Positions 1 to 5,615 of a DNA stretch of 19,703 nt are shown piece by piece (position 1 is the stretch's first letter; each line of letters begins with the position of its first letter). The stretch is from positions 1-19,703 of the forward strand of contig URIT01000052.1 of the NCBI GenBank assembly GCA_900547945.1, given 5' to 3'. Position numbers and translations under genes: made by a program. The notes under the pieces were generated by a model. That model saw only the letters and a list, made by a program, of their open reading frames with translations. It was not told where the DNA came from and ran no database searches. This DNA comes from an uncultured bacterium. Lineage in GTDB: Bacteria > Verrucomicrobiota > Kiritimatiellia > RFP12 > UBA1067.

Positions 1-142
1 GTACCCACGCCGGGCCCGTTTGGACGTCGCGCGCTGAGTCACCCTCCTCCCCTCTTCCTGAGCGGGAGGGCCGCGCTTGTCGCGGCCGTACCCACGCCGG
101 GCCCGTTTGGACGTCGCGCGCTGAGTCACCCTCCTCCCCTCT
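1..142. repeat. 87-bp tandem repeat with internal GC-rich hairpin (array end)
   Basis: A 55-bp block occupies 1-55 and recurs identically at 88-142. Between the copies lies a short spacer and a palindrome at 69-87 (GGCCGCG-CTTGT-CGCGGCC) preceded by GGGAG. The period is 87 bp. The first copy starts at the window edge, so the array probably continues upstream. The palindrome core is the same one found at 5452-5475 and in the array at 19268-19645. No coding potential was recognised here. Confidence 0.9.
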
Positions 143-145
143 GTC

Positions 146-173
146 TGAGATTTCAATGCGTAATAAAATCTCA
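146..173. other. 8-bp perfect inverted repeat, possible terminator or operator
   Basis: TGAGATTT (146-153) pairs perfectly with AAATCTCA (166-173) around a 12-nt AT-rich loop, directly after the last 87-bp repeat copy. It could be a hairpin terminator, a protein-binding site or the edge of a repeat element. No gene could be linked to it. The rest of 174-264 shows nothing recognisable. Confidence 0.45.
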
Positions 174-264
174 TCCATGGCCCGAACCGTCATCTCCGGA
201 AACGTCATCGCCTCGCAATCAAATCGTGTGGGCCGCAAAGGGCAGAACGTTCGCAAAGCCGTGT

Positions 265-518
265 ACATCCGTGTCTCGCGAAGCGAGTATCCGTGCCATC
301 AGTGGTTCCGGCACCTTTAATGGGAGGAGATTGACCACAGAATACACAGAACGGCCTGCGGCCGTCACAGAACACACGGAATGTGTGAACAGGGACTTCG
401 GAATTCAGTGTTTTCAGTGTGCCGCGAAGCGGCTTCCGTGTGTTCTGTGGATTGTGTGTGGTGGGTTTACCACGGATAACACGGATACGTGCTTCGCCCG
501 ACACGGATCCACGGATCC
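265..518. repeat. Mosaic of inverted CACGGAT / CACAGAA repeats with 3-nt-loop palindromes
   Basis: Four related units make up this non-coding stretch. Unit 265-305 (minus) carries CTCGC-GAA-GCGAG at 275-287. Unit 334-382 (plus) carries ACGGCC-TGC-GGCCGT at 351-365 within CACAGAA/CACGGAA words. Unit 402-450 (minus) is its inverted relative, with GCCGC-GAA-GCGGC at 421-433. Unit 470-518 (plus) is the inverted relative of the first, with GCTTCGC at 491-497 between CACGGAT words. The order is therefore nested: outer pair inverted, inner pair inverted. A diverged copy of the 334-382 unit lies at 5385-5432. Open frames in this region are low-complexity readings of the repeats. 519-592 shows nothing further. 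Confidence 0.8.
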
Positions 519-592
519 CGAAACTTCAATTTCCTGTTTCCTCTCTGCATTGAAATGTGATACCATTGACTCGTTGACAGTATCCTTTTGAG

Positions 593-603
593 AGGAGGTG
601 ATC
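593..603 (+). promoter_or_regulatory. Very strong Shine-Dalgarno that decides the start of the first unknown gene
   Basis: AGGAGGTGATC matches 11 consecutive bases of the complement of the usual 16S rRNA 3' end. It lies 7 nt before TTG 606 and 9 nt before GTG 608. Only TTG 606 (or the later GTG 627) is in the long open frame. The GTG at 608 leads to a stop after about 25 codons because of the 19-bp duplication that follows. Confidence 0.75.
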
Positions 604-605
604 AT

Positions 606-1034
606 TTGTGGAAGAAAGGGACAACTGTGGAAGAAAGGGACAACGGCGTGTGGTATGTTTTGTCACGGAGACAGGAGGTTGAACAGATTGCGAAGGACAT
701 GAGGGCGTACGGGATTGGAATCTCCATAAAGGGATGTGGTTTGGCGATTCTTTTGATTCTCGTTGTCGTGTATCATGGGCCTCTTTCTTCCTGGATTGCG
801 TATGGGGCGGTCTTGGGATTGCTGTGTTATGTCGTGGCGATGATTCGCTATGGACGATTGTTGCGTCAGTGGGCACGAACCTTACCGACCCTCACCTGGA
901 ACGAGGTAGAGAACCTTGTTCAACGGATGAGGAACATGGCGTTCTGTGGGATTGACTTTCCGTGGGGATTCATTAGGGGACGGCGGTTGCTGGCTCTCGC
1001 ACGTAGGAAACAGGCATTGAGGTCGAACACATGA
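606..1034 (+). CDS. Unknown small membrane protein, two predicted helices
   Basis: This gene of about 142 codons is not recognised. A soluble N-terminus of about 35 residues is followed by two adjacent hydrophobic segments (about residues 41-61 and 63-83, rich in Leu, Val and Ile). A basic, soluble C-terminal half follows, with a Trp-Asn-Glu-Val-Glu stretch and an Arg-rich tail. The TTG start at 606 is chosen for its ideal spacing from the Shine-Dalgarno at 593-603. GTG 627 is the alternative and may be the ancestral start displaced by the 19-bp duplication. Its stop overlaps the next gene's start (ATGA), so the two are probably translationally coupled. Base composition is visibly less GC-rich than the genes after 3100. 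I see no catalytic motif, and a function cannot be assigned. Confidence 0.7.
   Translation: MWKKGTTVEERDNGVWYVLSRRQEVEQIAKDMRAYGIGISIKGCGLAILLILVVVYHGPLSSWIAYGAVLGLLCYVVAMIRYGRLLRQWARTLPTLTWNEVENLVQRMRNMAFCGIDFPWGFIRGRRLLALARRKQALRSNT
607..644 (+). repeat. 19-bp perfect tandem duplication across a start codon
   Basis: Bases 607-625 and 626-644 are identical 19-mers beginning TGTGGAAGAAAG. Each contains a GTG followed by codons for Glu-Glu-Arg-Asp-Asn. Because 19 is not a multiple of three, the first GTG (608) and the second (627) are in different frames. Only the second continues into the long open frame. Confidence 0.9.
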
Positions 1035-1291
1035 ACGACACTGTATTTTGGGGAATGGGCTTGGCCGTCTGCTGGACTGTCGGTTGGTTGCTGACGTTTG
1101 TGGAGGAGGGGATCCGGCGGCGACTGGGCGTCCACGGGCGCGAGGTGCCCTTTGCCGAGATGATGAAGAGGATGCATATCGCTTCGCCGGGCTGGTGTAC
1201 CGTCTATGTTGTGATCTGCCTCGTCCACATTGGGCTTTGGGTCGTACCCGTCATTGGATTGGCGTGGGCCCTGGTGTCGGGGGGCTTCTGA
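1031..1291 (+). CDS. Unknown 86-residue membrane protein, two predicted helices
   Basis: A short, unrecognised protein. Hydrophobic segment 1 spans about residues 5-24, beginning at the N-terminus. A basic loop follows with Arg-Arg-Arg and a Pro-Phe-Ala-Glu-Met-Met-Lys-Arg stretch, then hydrophobic segment 2 (about residues 56-83, with Gly and Trp). The ATG at 1031 overlaps the previous stop by 4 bp and has GAGG at 1019-1022, eight bases upstream, which supports the start. Its topology, with both termini on one side, and its small size make it a plausible partner of the preceding two-helix protein, but nothing shows that directly. A holin-like, toxin or immunity role is possible but unsupported. 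Confidence 0.7.
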   Translation: MNDTVFWGMGLAVCWTVGWLLTFVEEGIRRRLGVHGREVPFAEMMKRMHIASPGWCTVYVVICLVHIGLWVVPVIGLAWALVSGGF

Positions 1292-1305
1292 TAGGGAGAA
1301 AGTGA

Positions 1306-1752
1306 ATGAACGTGCGGGCGCTTTACGTTAATCATGTGGTCATTCGGTTTGACCATGTAGCATCGACCGTTGATTCGGATGTTTTTGTTCGAACGCCGAT
1401 TCCCGGTCGGGGAGACATCTTGGAGTACGAGTCCATCTTCCGCCGTAGCATCCCGTTTGAATGTGTCGAAAGGAGATTGACGGAGGACGTGGCGGAGAAA
1501 TTCGGTCCCGAAATCCTGAGGCTCCTGCATATGGGACAGCATCCCGTTTTGCATGTGGGTGTGAGCCGCTGGCACGGGGCTCCGTTCTTTATGACCTTTG
1601 GGCATGGCTTTCTTGTGAGGTTGGCGCGTGCGGGACGTGGAATGGAGATGGCGTTCCCTTCGCCGAAGGCAGGGGATGTTCTGTCGTGGAGTTTTTCGCC
1701 GCGTTTTCTGAGAGTGTTGTCGAAGTACGGCTTCTCACTGGAGATGGCCTGA
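1306..1752 (+). CDS. Unknown soluble 148-residue protein
   Basis: The gene starts 14 bp after the previous stop, with GGGAG at 1294-1298 seven bases before ATG 1306, so it is very likely in the same transcript. The product has no signal peptide or long hydrophobic segment. It alternates short hydrophobic and charged stretches, as in a small mixed alpha/beta protein, with a Gly-Arg-Gly-Asp sequence in the N-terminal third and an aromatic, Gly-rich middle (Phe-Phe-Met-Thr-Phe-Gly-His-Gly). No family was recognised. Codon use matches the two upstream genes rather than the GC-rich genes downstream. An overlapping frame open from 1461 belongs to the next gene's reading frame and is only believed from 1788 on. 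Confidence 0.65.
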   Translation: MNVRALYVNHVVIRFDHVASTVDSDVFVRTPIPGRGDILEYESIFRRSIPFECVERRLTEDVAEKFGPEILRLLHMGQHPVLHVGVSRWHGAPFFMTFGHGFLVRLARAGRGMEMAFPSPKAGDVLSWSFSPRFLRVLSKYGFSLEMA

Positions 1753-1787
1753 ACGAATGGACACGATGGCAACCCTACGGAGACGGC

Positions 1788-2759
1788 ATGAAGAAAGGGA
1801 TGAAGAACGTCGTTTGGGCCGTTGTCGGATGTACATGCGCCGTCTGTGCAGGACTGGTGGGGATACATGGCATACGCGAGATCTGGCGATTGGCATGTTG
1901 CCAAAGAGAATTAAGCATCGCGTATCGGGTCTCGGATTTTGTTCGGGGTAACGGAAGAATGCCATTTGACCAGACGGAACTTGCCTTGTGGGAGGGAAAT
2001 AGGTTTCTGTCGAAGAGGTTGCCTTTTGAGGTGATGTTCCATGCTGGGGTATTCAGTGGAACAGGCGACGACGGTGTACTCGTCTCCCGGGTGGATAACG
2101 GTTCCGTTCAACCCCTCGTTTGGATGAGTGAACAGATCCGGCGTCTGGTTCGAAAGGGAACGTCACATTCCATTCCTCTTCTTTCCATGAAACAGCAAGA
2201 GTTGTACGGACGCCTTGGGGATGAACGTCCTCAGTGGAATGAGAAGCGTGTCCCCGCTGCGGACATCATTGACACGATCAACCAGGTCCTTATGGGAAGC
2301 AGGCTACCTTGCGACTACGAAGACAGGATGATCCGCCTGTTCCAACAGAGAAATACCGATTCCGCCGTGCGTTTTATGGCACTCCGCAATGTGGGAATTG
2401 CACATGGACGCCATCTGGCCCAGCGGAAAGGATGTTCGTCGATTAAGGATGACAGAGTCGTCCGGCTTTTGGAGCGCGAGGCACGGAATCCGAAATCTTC
2501 CTTTTCGGCCATTGCCCTCTACGGATTCATTCGGATAATGTGGCGCCATGTCCCGGACATGCATGGGGAACTTGTTTCGTTTCTGCTTGAATGCGTCAAT
2601 GGACGAATGAGGGGGAACGAGGAAAGGGAACTTGCGGCCATTTATCTTCTTGGAGAGACGGGAATGCTGAAATCGTACATTCATATGATCTTACCGAATG
2701 AAGACCGGGATTATATTCGGAACGCGATAGCGGCCATGCGCGAATACGGAAATCTCTAA
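1788..2759 (+). CDS. Unknown exported or membrane-anchored helical protein, HEAT-like C-terminus
   Basis: About 323 residues. The frame is open from 1461, but ATG 1788 is preferred: it follows the upstream stop by 35 bp, has GGAGA at 1779-1783, and begins with a basic Met-Lys-Lys-Gly-Met-Lys followed by a hydrophobic stretch (about residues 7-25) typical of a signal peptide or signal anchor. The mature part has a mixed N-terminal region. Its C-terminal third (about residues 235-320) consists of regularly spaced amphipathic helices that resemble HEAT/armadillo-type repeats. This is an impression from the pattern, not a family match. It is the last gene of the four-gene cluster. No terminator with a T-run follows, although an inverted repeat lies at 2807-2968. 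No enzyme motif was seen. Confidence 0.65.
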   Translation: MKKGMKNVVWAVVGCTCAVCAGLVGIHGIREIWRLACCQRELSIAYRVSDFVRGNGRMPFDQTELALWEGNRFLSKRLPFEVMFHAGVFSGTGDDGVLVSRVDNGSVQPLVWMSEQIRRLVRKGTSHSIPLLSMKQQELYGRLGDERPQWNEKRVPAADIIDTINQVLMGSRLPCDYEDRMIRLFQQRNTDSAVRFMALRNVGIAHGRHLAQRKGCSSIKDDRVVRLLEREARNPKSSFSAIALYGFIRIMWRHVPDMHGELVSFLLECVNGRMRGNEERELAAIYLLGETGMLKSYIHMILPNEDRDYIRNAIAAMREYGNL

Positions 2760-2806
2760 CCACACTGAGGCGAATCAATACCGAAGGGGAAAAGGTGGAA
2801 TGTGTT

Positions 2807-2968
2807 TTCTCACGCAGAGTCGCAGAGGCCGCAGAGTACCTTGAAGCCATCGTGTACGGTTTGTCGTAACCACTTCCCTTCTGTTTGAGAAAGATCGCCC
2901 CCATGACGATGGTTCGTCGTTTGACGGAATCCTGATTCTCTCTGCGTTCTCTGCCGTCTCTGCGCGAT
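2807..2968. repeat. Long-range inverted repeat of 'cacgcagag' type in the 2760-3060 gap
   Basis: The left arm at 2807-2836 (CACGCAGAG, then GCAGAG words) is the imperfect reverse complement of the right arm at 2938-2968 (CTCTGCG, TCTCTGC words), with about 100 bp between. Similar cgcagag motifs are, from general knowledge, widespread in intergenic regions of diverse bacteria. Transcribed, it could fold into a long hairpin ending the upstream cluster. The enclosed sequence shows no gene. A 10-bp palindrome ACTCTAGAGT at 3018-3027 is the only other structure before the next promoter. Confidence 0.7.
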
Positions 2969-3060
2969 TGGATTTCCGAACACGGGCCGCTTTACCTGTG
3001 TTTCTTGTCTCTGTGCTACTCTAGAGTGCCGCAGGATGTAGGACAATGGGCGAAAACGGA

Positions 3061-3090
3061 TTGCGTGTGCCTCCGGTTTTTGTGTACAAT
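3061..3090 (+). promoter_or_regulatory. Sigma70-like promoter for the secreted glycosidase gene
   Basis: TTGCGT (3061-3066) and TACAAT (3085-3090) are separated by 18 bp. The expected transcription start is near 3097, leaving a leader of about 20 nt before ATG 3118. This argues against the earlier in-frame ATGs at 3046 and 3097 as translation starts. Confidence 0.5.
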
Positions 3091-3117
3091 GCAGACATGC
3101 GAAAAAAAGGTATAAAC

Positions 3118-5340
3118 ATGTCGAGAGTGTCCCTTTGGGCGGCGGTGTGGCTGCTTTCCACCTTTTCGATCCAGGCGGAGACGGTTGCCCCGGAAGGATG
3201 TGGTCTGAGCGGCCGGATCGGCGAGCTGCCGCACCTGTATGCCCCGCCTATGCTGGGGAACGGGGACGTGACGTGTGCGTTCGAGCCGGACGGCGGCATG
3301 TCGACGAACAACTTCAGCCGACTCGTCCCGGGCATCTACCGTGCCGGGCGGCGGCGTCCGCTTCCCGACTGCGGCCTGTTCTGCTTTGGACGCGTCAAAT
3401 CCGTCTGGGCGATTGACGGGAAGGATGTCGTGGACGGTATCTGGAAACAGACACTGGACACACGGCGTGCGGTCTTGGAGAACCGACGCGCGAGCCGGGA
3501 CGTTCACGAACGGATGACGGCGTTCGTTCCGATGGGCCGTGCGTGCGTGATGGTGCGCAAGACGGTCCGCAATGTGGGAACGGAGACGAGACGTGTCCGT
3601 TTCGGTATCGGTTACGAAATCCCCGACGACCCCTTTGTCGTCGGCGGCTGGTCGGAGGAAAATGCGGGTACTCGCGCGTATGCGGCGCGCTGGATCGGGC
3701 ATCGCTTGACGGCGGGGCGCGTGACGGTTCTCCCTTTCGAGGGGGCGTTCGTCGCCGAAACGACGCTGGAACCGGGTGAAAGCGCCACGCGAACGTGGGC
3801 GATTGTCCTGGAGGATGCGCTTGACGCGGACACGGGGTCCGTGGCGGATGTGCGGAACGCGGGTTGGGAGGGCCTGTTCGCCGCGCACGTCAAGAATTGG
3901 GAAGACTACTACGCGACGTCGTGGATCCACGTGCCGGATTCGGCGGTGCAGCGCCTCCTGGACACGGCCCGCTACACCGTCCGCTGCTCCGTGACGGCCT
4001 GGAGCTATCCGCCGGGCCTCTTCCCGGGCCACTGGCAGGCGCGGTATTTCGGCTTTGACGAAACGTATGTCCACGGCGCGCTCCTTGCGATGAACGCATT
4101 CGATCTTGCGCGGCGCTGCCCGGACTTCCGGCGCCGGCTTCTGCCGATTGCCGAGGGCCGCGTGGGCGGACAGGGGCAGTTCGGAGCGCGCTGGACGTGG
4201 GAGACGCTGGAGGACGGGCGCGTGGAGGGCGCGCCGCAGGGCATGTGGACCGACCACGTCTTCCACATGGGCACGATTGCGCGTACGGCCTGGATGCAGT
4301 ACCTGTATGCGGACGACCGGGTGTTTCTGGAAAAGACCGCCTGGCCCGTGCTGCTCGGGTGCGCGCGCTTTTTCGCCCGGAACATGGTCTACGACGACGG
4401 GAAGGGCGCGGCCTTCATCGGCAAGTGCACGGACTTCGAGCGTCTGGGGCCGGCGGCCGAAAAGCCACTCATGACAACGGTCGGGGCCGTGTATGCGCTC
4501 CGCTGCGCAGCGGACGCGGCGAAGACGTTGGGCAGGGAGGACGCGGAGACGGCGGGCTGGCGCGCGACGGCCGACGCCCTGCTGCGCGGACTGCCCGTGC
4601 GCGACGGGCACTACGTCGCCTGCCTGAACCAGCCGGACGTGCCGAACATCGGACTGGTGGGTGGGTTCTATCCGTTCCCCGTGTTTCGGGCGTCGGATCG
4701 CCTCGCGCGCGCATCGGCCGATTATTTCTTCGCGAACGCCTCGTCCGTGGGCAGCATGTACCCGAGCGGCACGGGCGTCTGCTCGTGGTACGCCGCCAAG
4801 ATGGCGCTCACCCTGCTGGCGCTCGGTGAGCGCGAGGCGTCGGTGAAGTGGCTCGCGGCGGCGGCCACGCAGTCGGTTGGTCCATTCGGCGAGACGTACG
4901 AGATGCGCGAGCCGGAACGGGACCACCAGACGGCACCGTGGTTCACGACGGCGGCGGGAGCCTGCGTCGAGGCGGCGATGCGCCTCTTCGTTTACGACGA
5001 GGACGGTGTGACGCATCTCCTGCGCGGTGTGCCCGAGGCGTGGGGCGAAGCATCCGTCTGTACGTCGGCGGCCGGCGGCTTCCGCGTACGACTGGACCTG
5101 AAAGCAGGGCGTCTGGTCCGTTTGGACGTCGAGGCGCGCAATCCGGCACCAGGAAAGAGCATCCGCTTGCGTGGCCGCAAGGGCCTGTTCTCCGCCGTCC
5201 GTCCGGTACCCGGTTCGACCCGGCTTATTCCGGGGGAGGAGACGGACGATTTGACTGTCTGTACGGAACGGAAGGGGCCCGTCATCCTGATTGATCCGCC
5301 ACGCGCGGGCTTGCCGGGGTCAGGAGACCCTCGTGCATAG
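3118..5340 (+). CDS. Exported six-hairpin-type glycoside hydrolase, GH65/GH95-like
   Basis: About 740 residues. ATG 3118 has AAAGG seven bases upstream and begins a clear signal peptide (hydrophobic core ending Ser-Ile-Gln-Ala, cleavage near residue 20), so export is likely. Residues about 21-275 look like a beta-sandwich (start Gly-Asn-Gly-Asp, many short strands). Residues about 280-660 look like an (alpha/alpha)6 barrel: paired aromatic helices, a Gly-Phe-Asp-Glu-Thr-Tyr motif near 312-317, Trp-Thr-Asp-His-Val-Phe-His near 377, and Asp-Phe-Glu-Arg-Leu-Gly-Pro near 439-445. E441 and E448 are candidate catalytic acids. The order N-terminal sandwich plus barrel recalls GH65 phosphorylases and GH95 fucosidases, but neither signature is complete, so the substrate is unknown. 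It is monocistronic, and repeats follow it. Confidence 0.65.
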   Translation: MSRVSLWAAVWLLSTFSIQAETVAPEGCGLSGRIGELPHLYAPPMLGNGDVTCAFEPDGGMSTNNFSRLVPGIYRAGRRRPLPDCGLFCFGRVKSVWAIDGKDVVDGIWKQTLDTRRAVLENRRASRDVHERMTAFVPMGRACVMVRKTVRNVGTETRRVRFGIGYEIPDDPFVVGGWSEENAGTRAYAARWIGHRLTAGRVTVLPFEGAFVAETTLEPGESATRTWAIVLEDALDADTGSVADVRNAGWEGLFAAHVKNWEDYYATSWIHVPDSAVQRLLDTARYTVRCSVTAWSYPPGLFPGHWQARYFGFDETYVHGALLAMNAFDLARRCPDFRRRLLPIAEGRVGGQGQFGARWTWETLEDGRVEGAPQGMWTDHVFHMGTIARTAWMQYLYADDRVFLEKTAWPVLLGCARFFARNMVYDDGKGAAFIGKCTDFERLGPAAEKPLMTTVGAVYALRCAADAAKTLGREDAETAGWRATADALLRGLPVRDGHYVACLNQPDVPNIGLVGGFYPFPVFRASDRLARASADYFFANASSVGSMYPSGTGVCSWYAAKMALTLLALGEREASVKWLAAAATQSVGPFGETYEMREPERDHQTAPWFTTAAGACVEAAMRLFVYDEDGVTHLLRGVPEAWGEASVCTSAAGGFRVRLDLKAGRLVRLDVEARNPAPGKSIRLRGRKGLFSAVRPVPGSTRLIPGEETDDLTVCTERKGPVILIDPPRAGLPGSGDPRA

Positions 5341-5384
5341 GATGAGAGTAAAGGATATTGGCGAAGAGAATCGTGTCTGCCTCT

Positions 5385-5432
5385 ACCACGGAATGCACAG
5401 AACGGACGACGGCCGCCACGGAACATACGGAA
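5385..5432 (+). repeat. Diverged copy of the CACAGAA/CACGGAA repeat unit
   Basis: This unit contains ACCACGGAA, CACAGAACGG, CGGCCG and CACGGAACATACGGAA in the same order as the unit at 334-382 (same strand). The central palindrome is partly decayed here. It lies in the gap between the glycosidase and the giant surface protein. Confidence 0.7.
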
Positions 5433-5451
5433 GGAGGTGGACGGGGTGAAC

Positions 5452-5475
5452 GGACGCGACAAGCGCGTCCCTCCC
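5452..5475 (-). repeat. Single inverted copy of the CTTGT-loop hairpin repeat
   Basis: On the minus strand this reads GGGAG followed by GGACGCG-CTTGT-CGCGTCC. The loop and outer stem match the copies at 64-87 and 19268-19645. The third stem pair is A-T here, instead of C-G (64-87) or T-A (19268 onward). Confidence 0.8.
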
Positions 5476-5523
5476 GTTTCGTACCTGCGTTGCCCTTGTC
5501 CTGTACACTGGAACACTGAAATG

Positions 5524-5542
5524 CCCCCCCCCCCAAAAAAAA
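5524..5542 (+). other. C11A8 homopolymer tract upstream of the adhesin promoter
   Basis: Eleven consecutive C followed by eight A, ending 11 bp before the putative -35 element of the giant surface protein gene. Long homopolymers change length by slipped-strand mispairing. Their position before a surface protein promoter is typical of transcriptional phase variation, but this is inference, and tract length may also be a sequencing artefact. Confidence 0.6.
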
Positions 5543-5553
5543 TCAAAATGCTC

Positions 5554-5584
5554 TTGCTGGCTGACGAAAAAATGTGATAGACTT
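5554..5584 (+). promoter_or_regulatory. Possible promoter of the giant surface protein gene
   Basis: TTGCTG (5554-5559) is followed after 19 bp by TAGACT (5579-5584). A GATAGA at 16-bp spacing is the alternative -10. Neither is strong. The leader would be about 25 nt, with AGGAGGT at 5601-5607 before ATG 5616. Confidence 0.35.
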
Positions 5585-5615
5585 GCACCGCCATCGAATT
5601 AGGAGGTATGGTGTG

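Noticed and set aside
205..591. Overlapping frames of about 100-120 codons in the first 600 bp
   Set aside because: They read through the CACGGAT/CACAGAA repeats, have odd Cys/Thr/Arg composition and lack ribosome-binding sites.
1461..1787. A longer N-terminus for the fourth unknown gene
   Set aside because: It overlaps the preceding gene almost entirely. ATG 1788 has a Shine-Dalgarno and opens directly onto a signal-like segment.
3046..3117. A longer N-terminus for the glycosidase
   Set aside because: The upstream ATGs lie at or before the predicted transcription start. ATG 3118 begins the signal peptide with suitable ribosome-binding spacing.
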